A stretch of DNA of 64,000 bases from Seiridium cupressi (taxonomy: Eukaryota; Ascomycota; Sordariomycetes; Amphisphaeriales; Sporocadaceae): contig JARVKI010000928.1 of the NCBI GenBank assembly GCA_036674765.1, positions 124,001 through 188,000 of the forward strand, read 5' to 3'. Below the pieces are notes generated by a model that saw nothing but the letters and a program-made list of their open reading frames with translations, made no database searches and was not told the origin of the DNA. The position numbers and the translations under genes are program-made. This document shows, piece after piece, positions 37,315-47,900 of the stretch. The stretch's first letter is position 1; each line of letters opens with the position of its first letter.

Positions 37315-39823
37315 ATGAGGCTGCTATGGTACGCCGGGGTAAGCTTCCATCACCTCCCTCTGCTGCAGCTGTGAGTGGGTAGCTATGCAGAGCTCCAAGC
37401 TAATCATCGTGATAGTCCTCAGCGGCGCTTGCCGCCGGCGTAGTAACGTATGCCTTCAACCAGAGGGCCAATTTCTACTCGGCTATGGTCTATCTGTCCC
37501 AGAACAACCTTAGCTTGATGGTAAGCTTGCCGTTGCGCCCGTCTACCGGGACCATGCCTGCTTACTCACACTGTTGGGACAGATCCTCATCAACCTTGTT
37601 CTCCTCGTCTACGGTACATTTGTCTACGGCCTACAACGACTATGCTATGGCCAACTCCGACCCGTCGAAATCGAGCAACTTTACGAGAAGGCGTGGTTCG
37701 CCGTGACCGAAACATGCCTGGCCATGACCATATTTCGGGAGGAGGTGGGAGCTTGGTTCCTCGTCATGTTCACAGCGTTGGTGACCGGAAAGGTGTGGGA
37801 ATGGATAGGCGAAGGCAGGGTTGAGATACTCGAGCAACAACCGCCGGCGAACCCGCGACTGTTCCATACCAGGCTGAGCATATCATTGCTCCTGAGCATC
37901 ATATACGACACATGGCTATTCTCGTATACGGTACACACGGTCATCCAACAAGCCCGCCCGAATATGATGGTCATGTTCCTGTTCGAGTTTGCCATCTTGG
38001 CCACGTGCTCATTCCGGACTGGCCTCCGATATGTACTGTCATTGGTGGAGATGAACATTGTCAGCAAGCAGACTCGCACAAGGCTGGAGGATCGTCGCAA
38101 GGAGGTCCGAGAAGAACGTGCCGATATCCTGCGGCGCCGGGAATCCGAAGATGCGACCGAAGCAGAAGCTGCTAATCAAGAGGAGCTGCCGAATGAAGAG
38201 GATATCGACGAAATGGATATTGAAGTGCCGGGCTGGGAGACCAAAGGACAGTGGGTACTGAGTCTGGACCTTTTCGCAGGTAAGATACGCTCTTTTGCAT
38301 GCCTCATGGTGAACCGCAGCTCTAACTTCTTTCTAGATTTCGTCAAACTTGGCGTGTATGTCGGGTTCTTCGCTGTCCTTATGATGTTCTATGGACTACC
38401 GATTCACATAATGCGAGACCTCTTCCTCACAACACGATCCTTCCTCAAGCGCTTGAGCGCGTTGGTCAGGTATCGCAAAGCTCTGGCAGATATGAACAAG
38501 TATCCAGATGCCACGCAAGAAGAGCTAGAGCGCGAAGACACCTGCATCATCTGCAGAGAAGAGATGAGACCTTGGAATCCGGCCGCGCCTGGAGCTGTCG
38601 AACGATCGCGGCCGAAGAAGCTCCCGTGCGGCCATATTCTCCATTTTGGTTGCCTGAAGGGGTGGCTAGAGCGACAACAAGTTTGTCCTACGTGTCGGCG
38701 CTCAGTTGTCATGGATGGTGCCGCCGCCAATGGTGATGGTGCAGCTCGCCCCAATGTGGGCGGTCAGGCGCCTGCTCCTGGCCAGCCTGGAGCAGACAAC
38801 GCAGATGCAAATGGCAACCAGGGCCAGCAAGGGCGACAAGGCGGCATGCGCATGTTCCAGCTCGGGCCTCTTCGTCTGGGGTTTGCGCAGGGAAACCCGC
38901 AAAGAGTGCAAGAGCTTATCCAGCAGCGTTTTAATGGTGGACTGGATGGCGCACAGGCACACCCACTTCCACCTCAGCAGGGTGTACCTCAACAGCCTCA
39001 GCCAGCGCCGCCATCAACCACAAACGCCGTTGATGACATTCAAGCACAGCTTCGGGAGATACAGCAGCGGTTGCAGCATGAAATGCATAGCCTACAAGTT
39101 ACGCAGGCTGAGCTACAGACTACATATGCTCTCGCTGCAGAATTACAGCACCTACGTATGCTGGAACAGCAACCACTCACCGAATCAAGGTTCGTGCCAA
39201 ATGGCCCTAATACAGTGCCAGTGATGCCCCCGGTAATGCCTCAGAGCGTGGCGTCCTTCCCACCCATAATCCCCCCACGAATCCATACGCCGTCCGTCAC
39301 TAGGCATGCTGCGACAGCAAACTCTACTTCTATTCCTGCAGGAAGTCCAGACTTGCCTGAGGGCGTCGTGATTCCTCAAGGCTGGTCGTTGATGCCACTG
39401 CAGAGGGTGGATGGCGCTAGCAACAATGTCCCTCAGCATATCAGACCGCAAAACCACTCGTCAGAACAGTCACAAACAACCTCATTTCCAGCAGGGGATG
39501 CAGCATCCGGGTCTGCCGGAGAGACACGGAGCGGCCCCCAGGCTGAAGCTGCGCCAGCTAATGTTTCCACAACTAGTCCGCCGGAGGCACCTAGAGAGCC
39601 TCCTCCAGTGGTCACTCCAACACCAAGACTGCCAAACTGGGGTGGCCCTGCTCAGCTATTCGCTAATGGCGGGGTGGGCAGTTCGTCTGCACCCACATTG
39701 GGCAATGGTACTACCGATGATGCAGAGGACAGTGACACGAGTAGCGACGAGGAGTCAAATGCTAGTGATAAGGACAAAGGAAAAGCGAAGGCCGTGTCAA
39801 TAGAAGATGCAGAGGACGAATAA
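37315..39823 (+). CDS. HRD1: HRD1/synoviolin, ERAD E3 ubiquitin ligase
   Basis: ER-membrane RING ligase that retrotranslocates and ubiquitinates misfolded ER proteins (ERAD-L/M). Exons 37315-37338, 37416-37520, 37583-38279 and 38337-39823 give 770 aa. It begins MRLLWYAG, then [19 protein letters not shown], with a hydrophobic multi-span region to about residue 310. The RING-H2 is at about 345-395: CIIC (345/348), CGHILHFGC (373, 375, 378, 381) and CPTC (392/395). The remaining 375 residues are a low-complexity Pro/Gln/Ala tail with a coiled-coil-like [16 protein letters not shown] segment. The last intron (38280-38336) is 57 nt and has no stop, so it reads through. A gtaaga donor, a ctctaac branch site and an acceptor that rejoins FA to [10 protein letters not shown] show it is an intron. 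Confidence 0.95.
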
Positions 39824-40236
39824 GCAAATACCCAATGCACATCTGTGTATAATAGACGAAACAACTCCCGAATTCTGCATCTGTGTATCTCGGAAAATGC
39901 ATACGGCATGGCGTTAGGGGGATCCTATCAGATTGTTGTTTTATGTTATCAGCCCGTAGTCAGGGAAACTGATGGCTTGGGAATTCAATGCTTCATTCAT
40001 AGTCAGGCTGCACCTTGTGATCAACACATCCATGTCACCAAGAGCGATCTTCCGAAAACGGGGAAAATTATGGTAATGTAATCGGGTGAAGAGGTGCCCC
40101 ATTATACAGCGGTCCTATTGTTACGAATGATGTCAACGACCAGGTGTAGTTCTACAAGTTTATCAGGCTGCAATTGAGCTATGAATAAGCGACCGAATGA
40201 ATCGCTATTTAGAACATCCGCGTCAGCTATTTCTAC
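39824..40236. other. Convergent intergenic spacer, 413 bp
   Basis: 3' flanks of HRD1 (+) and the membrane protein gene (-). Nothing else seen. Confidence 0.6.
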
Positions 40237-42211
40237 TCAGAAAGGGCGACTATAGGCCGCACTATCATTCTTAGAAGACTCGGCATAGTCGTCTCCTTTC
40301 GCAGGCGTATTTGTCTTGAGCAGCGACGTGCTCTCCAGTATGATCGCTCGCTTTTTGTGGTCTCCTGTGAAGGTTACTTTTGTCCTTGCCAGATAATCTG
40401 GCACCGGTTGCGCCCCGATCGTGTCTTCGGGCTTTACCAGTACGTCGAGCTGCGGATTTCGGGTCACACGCAAGATGGTAGATGGGCTGTTTTCGAAAGC
40501 GACGCCATTGGAGTGCAGGGAGGTGATCCCGCATACGGCTCCGAGGAGCGTGAACAGGCCGCTGATGGAATAGACGAGGACTAAGTAATAGGGGCTATAG
40601 TGCCAGATATTCTGCGGGCTGCCCACTGTGACGGCCACGGGATCGGTCTTCTCCTTTCTGTGCCGTTTTGTATCAGTCGGTATAGCCCAGCTTCCGAGAT
40701 GTCTAATTAGAACAAACCAACTCACAGGAATCGTGAGTGCGCGAAGAGGCTCAAGGTCACGTTTCTTAAGGTATCCTCCATTGCATAAGCCAAACTTCGG
40801 TTGCTTGCTGTTTCCGTGGCGTTGACGAATTCGTAGCCAGCTCGAAAGTCGTCGAACTGCCTGGTATATACGAGGGATGTGTCCGTAATCCTCGAGTTGC
40901 CAGTCACACCGTCGCCGCCTGCCCATTCACCATCCAGCCAGCCCATGACGAGCTGGCCCACTGCGTGCATGACGGCCTGGTAATTCATTGTGGGAAAGTT
41001 GTACGCTTCCAACGGGCCCGTTGCGTTGGTTTGGTAATTGCTAATGGCGGAAACGGTGTGGAGTCTCTCTTCTTTCTTGACGGCGATAGTCTGTGCGCCG
41101 CTTTGGAAGGACCACTCAACTTGGTATGACGAGTTATATAGTGTACACTGCATCGCCCTGTTCGCCGTGGCGGTTTCGTTGGCTATTGTTCTCTCACCGA
41201 GGCTGCCATAACCCGTGGCAGAAGTCGGACTGTAAAATACGAAGAATTTCGCCCCGTCTGTCGACAACATGTCTAAGCCGGTATAGTACTCAGACTCACC
41301 CGTCGGAGAGCTTGAAGTTCCGTATGTACGTGTTGGGTCGGACGTATCGGGGACATCGTAGAGACTCTCCAGCAAAGGTAGCAGCGACGTCATGTTGGCT
41401 GTGCCATTGTTGAACGGTGCCGAGCCGTAATATTTGACCGTATATTTCCCACTTGTGGTCGGCCTCCATGTGGCAGGCTTTCCAGGCGGCACCTTCAGAG
41501 CGTAAGGATCACACTTGAGTGACGGCCCATAGAAGTCCAGTGTATAAGACGAATTAGCGTGAACAGGATTGAGTGCCCTTATAGCTCCCGAGTTTGCCGT
41601 TGAAAGGGCCAGCCGCTTGAGTTCCACATGAGGCGCCCAATATTCACTCGACGAGGTGTAGCTGAATTCGCAGTAGTCCCACGACATCCGAGTCCAGTTG
41701 ACCTGGGGGACTACCTCTGTACTGGTTTCCACGTGCAAGGTTGGCGCCAGGCCTACAGTCAAAGTCGCCGGCGCAACAACAACTATGACTGGCAAGAGCC
41801 AGTGCGATCTACGTTAACTGGCCCGCGTCCAGCTTTATACTTCCGGGCGACTTACCATGTGATCACGCCGAAGATGACCAACACGGGATTGAAAGTCCAG
41901 GTCTGCCATCTGAAGAAACCCAGCGGGTTGCGTGTGATGTCGAAGAGGGAGTCCAAAGCCGACAGAGAAGTCGATTTGCTGGTACCTTGGAATGTCTTCC
42001 ATAACAGCTGGACGATCGAGGTGGCAAGTGATGCAGAAAAGCTGACTCGAGTAAGAACCGCGAACACGCTTCCAAAACGAATGGCCCACGTCTGTAGGAA
42101 GTCGTCCGCCACGGTATCGTTCAAGGACATGTAATAGATGTGATGCCCAATTGCTAGGCCTATTCCCAGACCGAGGCCGCCAAGTATGACGGTCGATGTT
42201 ACCCAGTACAT
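40237..42211 (-). CDS. Membrane protein with large N-glycosylated ectodomain (fungal, unknown function)
   Basis: Exons 42211-41856, 41799-40726 and 40657-40237 give about 616 aa. It starts at MYWVTSTVILGGLGLGIG. The open frame extends seven codons further upstream to a TTG after a cccag, so a missed first exon is likely. Two or three N-terminal membrane segments (the last LLPVIVVVAPATLTV) are followed by an ectodomain of about 320 residues with many NxS/T sites (NWT, NSS, NGT, NMT, NET, NAT, NRS, NVT). A further membrane span (YYLVLVYSISGLFTLLGAVCG) and a cytosolic tail complete it. Similar fungal proteins carry the label formylmethionine deformylase-like; nothing here supports that enzyme. 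The first intron starts gtaagt but must end in TG to keep the frame. The second (gtgagt...cacag) is normal. Confidence 0.75.
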
Positions 42212-44185
42212 CGCTACGTTGTAGCTGGGCAATGTATCACTTGAACGAGTTCATATGTATACACACCATCGGTGACCTGGGAGGGGCGAGATGAAATGCG
42301 AGAAGTACAACAAAGAAGACCTATTCCATCTCAATCTCATGGACTCGGCGACGGCAAATCTCTACTAGAATATCACAAATGCATAATCCACTGCTACACA
42401 TCGCTTAAATTGCCGCCATGCAGGGGAGCGGCGCATGTTCATTGATGCCAGCCTGGCGGCTTCAACTAGACGCAGGTCTTCTAGCGGCTGCGGTTCTTTG
42501 GTCATGTAGCGAATCTCCAGCACGGCTTGCCGCCTTGGTGGAGGCCGGCCTTGCTCCACTCATAAGTGGGTGGAGAGAGTTGATGAAGATACTATGCATG
42601 AGCTGTCATTCGCGCCAATAAGAGATGCGTTTTCCAGAAGTGGGTCAAGTTATAGCGTGTCGTTATCGATCAATGAGAACACTGGATGAAGATCATATCA
42701 TTTGGTGCCGTCTCCAAAGGCGTCCCCAGCTGGAACAACACAAAACCATCCATAGTTATGATGTTCTCTAAGTTACGGCCAACTCGCTACGGTGTCTACA
42801 TAACCTCAATCTGTCTTGCGCTTCATTGCACTTACCTCCTCACCATCCATCTCGACGTACGAGAGGCCAAGCACACATTTATCACATCAGTGTTTTTTTT
42901 AGTCAACACATTAGGACCGATCTCGTCTGTCATATTCTGTGGGTTTTGATAATGGTTGCTTGTCGCCAGGAAAAATTGTGAGACACTCGAACGCAAGAAT
43001 ATGATATTATGCTTGGCTCAACCGTGCTCAAGTTTTATCACGAGGAAACACCCAAGCTATTTTTAAAGTCTTATTTGAAATCTTGTCCATGAATAATGAC
43101 CAGGCCGCGGATTGACCCAAGCTTGGCTGACAAACCGGTTTTGCAGAGGTAGAACTGGTCAAGTTTCGGGGTAGACCGAAAAGACGCTACGGAATATGAT
43201 CGCTCAATGCGGCCGGTCCAACAATAGTGTCACAGACACTATCCCCCTCCAGAGACTACTTGGGCCTAACTCGGTCGGACTAGGAGAGACCCGGTGGACT
43301 GGACCTACCGCATCTGGGCGTCCTACACGAACGCCGTTGGTTCTCAGCTTACTCGCACTCGACGAATCATCACGTACGCCGGCAAGCAAACATGTCTTGT
43401 GCCTCCCCTGTTAGTGCTGTGCAAAGAACCCTGCCAATCGAGCGACTTATTTGCCCCAAGAGCGAAGTCCCCAAGATGCTACCCTTGCCCGAAACGGCCG
43501 CGTTTGTATCACCTCAGCCTGCGTTGCTGACCACCATCTCGAGGGGGGCTGCTCAGAGCCGCACATATGCGAGCTGCGAGGGTGAAGCAACTCCAATCAA
43601 TGCAGTTCCGGCCGTGGCCTGGGACGTGATTGACCGTGCGCTATTGACGCTAAGTCATCACGGAGTGCTTCTGATAGCGTCGTCGAAGGCATCTCTCCAT
43701 GATGAACCTATGGGGAATGTCCGAGAGACCTGCGGCAGTGTGGATGTCGCTGGCTGGCTGAACACCCCTCCTAGAACAGCCGGTCTGACAAAATAGGTAT
43801 TCGCTGTTTGAAAGCAAGACATTGTATTGTCTAGCTGTGACTGAATCATGATAGCGTGGTGGCTTCAGAGGGTAACATGCACTCAAAGAGAAAGTATCAC
43901 AAGAACAGAATAAGCCTGGCATGGCAGTGGCACCCATGAGTCGATATAATGAAAGATGGTATTGGTAGATTAAGAATACGGATTAGGAAAATATGCAATC
44001 TGTCCGTCCCAAGAATGTTGCCATTCTGCCAATCTAGTGACTGAGACTATGGTATCCGTGTATGCTAATAATGCAAATGTAATGTGGTATGATGCTCCAG
44101 ATAATAATATCATGCAAAACTCCATTGTAAATGCCATGTTACTGCCCCAGCCCAATGCTTCCTCCGTAATGCACACCATGCTGAA
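42212..44185. other. Intergenic, 2 kb
   Basis: Holds an ATG-initiated frame at 43392-43796 (+, 134 aa, MSCASPVSAVQRTLP...) with no recognisable domain or splice context. An opposite-strand frame overlaps its end. Left uncalled. Confidence 0.45.
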
Positions 44186-44962
44186 CTAATGAAAAGAGTC
44201 CCTGTCCGGAAGTACAAATCGAACCTTCTTCTTGGGCTTCGTGGCCGGGATATTGATCGGCGACGTCTTGTGTTCGTTGAAAAATGCCTCCAGGTCTTCG
44301 GTGCTGAGACCGCTCTCACTTAGAGTCTCCTTCTCGGGTTCCTCCTCGATTGACCAAACGTCGACGCTGGGTTCGCGCCACGAGTGTCGACGCTGAAGGG
44401 GCACGCTCCGGGACCTGCCCTGGAACGTCCGTCGGGGTGGCGAGAACCTCTTGACGGGCCGGCCACGCGGTGAACCGACGTGGAAGGCGTTCGGAGACAA
44501 CAAGGCTTCTTCAGTCTTTGCTTGTGTTGCACTTGCCGACTTGAGCCTGTCGATGCCGAAGTCGGGGAGGCCGAGAGGGAAGGACTTGCTGGGTCTGAAG
44601 CGGATATAATCCTCCTCTTCGTCCGACTCGTCGTCGATGATGGCACAGTCATTGCCCTTGCCCTTTGCCTTGTACCGCTTGAGGCCATCAAGAGTGGACG
44701 GACTCACACTGCGAACAATCTCCTGAGGCTTGTTCGCATCTTCAATCCCCGCATCGAAGTCGAACTGGAAGTCTAGTTCTTCGTCATCCGGTGTGGGTGG
44801 AGTGAGAAAGTATTTCAGAGGATCTCGCTGTAGAAGTGGCAGATCGAGATCGTCATCATCCGTCAAACTATCATCGTCCAAAGCTGGAGTGCCCCGGCCA
44901 GGAGCGGGAGGCCAAGATTCTGGCCGCATTTGGGAAAGGGTTCCAACGGGAAAGAAAGGCAT
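44186..44962 (-). CDS. Disordered protein with C-terminal RVxF-like motif
   Basis: Single exon, 258 aa, from the ATG at 44962 (MPFFPVGTLSQMRPE); the frame extends upstream to a GTG only. The protein is almost wholly low-complexity: acidic runs (DDDSLTDDDDLDLP, DDESDEEEDY), Ser-Pro and Thr-Pro sites (TPPTPDDEE, RSVSPSTLDG, GSPRGRPVKRFSPP) and a basic Arg/Ser stretch. The last 15 residues, KKKVRFVLPDRDSFH, contain KVRF, which fits the RVxF docking site of type-1 phosphatase. The long ORF, plausible start and amino-acid bias support a real gene. Role unknown; a phosphatase-regulatory function is only inference. Confidence 0.65.
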   Translation of the reverse strand: MPFFPVGTLSQMRPESWPPAPGRGTPALDDDSLTDDDDLDLPLLQRDPLKYFLTPPTPDDEELDFQFDFDAGIEDANKPQEIVRSVSPSTLDGLKRYKAKGKGNDCAIIDDESDEEEDYIRFRPSKSFPLGLPDFGIDRLKSASATQAKTEEALLSPNAFHVGSPRGRPVKRFSPPRRTFQGRSRSVPLQRRHSWREPSVDVWSIEEEPEKETLSESGLSTEDLEAFFNEHKTSPINIPATKPKKKVRFVLPDRDSFH

Positions 44963-47900
44963 TGTTGCGTTCACCTTGTGTGATGGCTTAGTAGGTTGTG
45001 AGGTGAAGAAAGTGGAAAGGGTCGAGTGGCATCCCGCTCACTCTTTGCCTTTTTCTAGTTTTGCGATGTTCGTGTTAACCGTAGTCCAACGAATGTCGCC
45101 GGGCTGAAGCCGGCTCAAGTCGGTGTATCCAGAGTACTGCGAAGAGGGAAGCCGATGCAGTGCTCGAGATTATAAGTGATCGGTCGGGAGACACAAGCAT
45201 CGTATCAACAGAAGTGAGGAGCGGCCAGGCCGCACTTATATAGCACCCACTAGGCAGAAGAAGTACACCCCTGCAACCTAGAGGCAGATGTCGGTGAGGA
45301 GTGTCCAGTCATTGCCCAATCTGAATAGGTGGCCTTGTGAGTCGGCAGCCTGATTATTGGGTGGTCATCCCGCGCCACCGACTTTAGGACAATTCCATAT
45401 GCGGGGCCTCATGGCTACTATAATGGCAGCGAAGCGGGCCAAAGCCTGCGCCAAGGTGAGCGCTTGTTTTACATTACCAAGTAGGAATTTCCGGAAGCGG
45501 AATCACGCGTCCAGCAGGGTGGGTGAGATACGGTGGAATCGTACCGTGTGTGTGCGAGGAAGATGGCAGTTAGCTGCGAAAGGCTGGGAATGGTGTGGTT
45601 GCGCGTCCAAGATACGTGGGGACATCGCTCACTAAGCTAAGACATGAGGCCACCCCCCATCGGCGAGGATGGGACAGATGACCGAGTCGTACACTCTCAG
45701 CCTGCCGAACTTCCCGCGGATACGGGAGGAGTCATTGCTACACTTGCATGCACGGGGTTCGTGTTCTTGTGGTCAAGGTTTTGAACGATCGAAATGCCAT
45801 GCACAGCGATCGGCGAACGCGTATGCACTGTACCTTGCATATCTATGCCTTGCCGCGGCGGGAGCGCACAGCAGTCGATATAGCTCAGATACTTGCGAGA
45901 GAAGCACCCGTGATTGACCAGCGAGAACCAGGGCTGCTGCAATGTGTGCGCGTGGTGATTCGTCGCCCGAGGCTGTGCATGGCGGATGAGCTGGGGCCTC
46001 TTCAAGGAGTCATCGATAACGCAAGCCGCGCCCTCAGTGTGCGAAGCAGCAGTCATGATTGGCAAAGTGATGAGGTGGAATGAGGTGGAAGAAGGATAGC
46101 TCGAGGCCAATCCGTGGAGGCTGTGTGCTACCATCGGTTTGCTGGGCGACGGATTGCCTGGTCCTCCGGCCAGGAAGCCACCCGGGCAAAGTCACAAACC
46201 TGTGGGGCTCGAAGATAGGCATAGTCTATCTAAAGCCGGCTTTGGCACGATCCTAGGGTGAGGTTGGAGTTTTAGTGTTGGATCAATCCCACCCAACGCT
46301 ATCATATGACGGCCCAAAAGGACGTTATCGAAGGGAGACCGGTGCACCGCAATGGTCATGAAGCACTGTGACTATCCGGACTCTTGAATGTGAGCATCAT
46401 GATGTTGTTAGCACCAAGATGACGATTGCCTTTGCCATGTGAGATGTTCGTAATTGTGGATAGTGAGCATTGCGAAAATTCTGGCACTTCAAACTCGCGT
46501 CGCCAAAGTCGCTTCCAAGAAAATAATCTCTGGCTTGAACATGTTTGACTCGCCGCGGTCGAGGCAATAGATGCTGAAAGCTCCATAACACCTCCAAGTC
46601 GACTACCTAATATGGTCCCGCGCCTTGACTAGTTGGAGAGATTTTAGTCAGAGATCCCCCAAGCCCGATCAGCCCAGGGATTACAGCTTGGGACGATTGG
46701 CTGCATGGCGGCGGCGGCGCACCCACAAATGGCGGACACCACGGCAATCTATCGCTTCAGGACTGAAAGCTAATGCGAGCCTAGAGGTGACATCCCGAAA
46801 ATCAAGTCTCTGTCTGTAATCAAAACGTGGAACAGGTTCGTCCGGCTCTTCTGATGTCAGCTCAATGAGCCGGAGACTGACAACCATCGTTTGCGGCTTG
46901 CGCCACTAAGATTACTTATTGGCTGTTCGGAGCCTGTTATCGGAGCGCGAGTCTGGAGGCTGCGCACATGCTACAGTGAAAACAATAGCCACTTGACCCG
47001 AACCTCAGCTCTGCTACCCGAATCCTCTTCGGGACCAAGCAATTGGCAAATAGGGAGGCTGGGCCGAGTATCACCCTGGACTTGAACGGTAAGCTGCGTT
47101 GTAGGCAGCCCGACGGCACCAGCGTATGCCGGCCAAGGTGGCAACGCAAAAGTTGGCGCAATCCCATACCAAACCCTCACCACCACTAACACGGAGACCT
47201 ACTTCCTCTTGGTGGAGCTGGACTCTTCGCAAGCTCCGCAATCGCTCGCCAACGTCGGCTGTTCCAAGTTTCCCATTCTTGTTTCACAATCCCATGTATG
47301 TTATCCCGTCCTGTCTCATGGAAATCCTATTGAGATGTTGTGGATTCGCCCAAGCCAGCCTCCACCGCTGCAATGCTAGCCAGCATATGCCCTTGGGCAA
47401 TCAATACTGCCCAAGGCGCATGTAGAAGCCTGAAGAGGAGTACATTTGCCATGCGCGTCATATGCTTGGCCTCGCCCTGCCGTCTCCCACGGATTCCAGA
47501 CTGCCGGGAGGTGCTGATCGAGCTCCTGCAACCATTGATATACATAAAACGCTGAAGCTGCATGCAGCTAATGTAGAGGTTTGGCTTTCCGTCGTGCTAC
47601 AGTCATAGGGCTGGGAGTACCTTTATCACGTGGCGTTCTACGCTAGCTTCCATTACGACCTGCATGCAAGCCTTACTTTACTGCTCACAGCTGAGCACCT
47701 CATGGTTTTATTCCTCGCCAACGCGCGCCTTCTTCAGTCGCATACACGAACGGCATGCTTCGCGACTTTTCCTCGTCTGACCCATTCACGCCTAAAACAC
47801 CGTGACGATAGCCACGTTTATCGGAGGCTCGTCAGACTCAAAGCTTCTGCTAACTCAAAACGACGACTGGCCATTATATGGTGGCAAGTCAGACTAGACT

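Noticed and set aside
45697..46134. Antiparallel frames of 111 and 145 codons
   Set aside because: One is the shadow of the other, and neither carries a recognisable motif.
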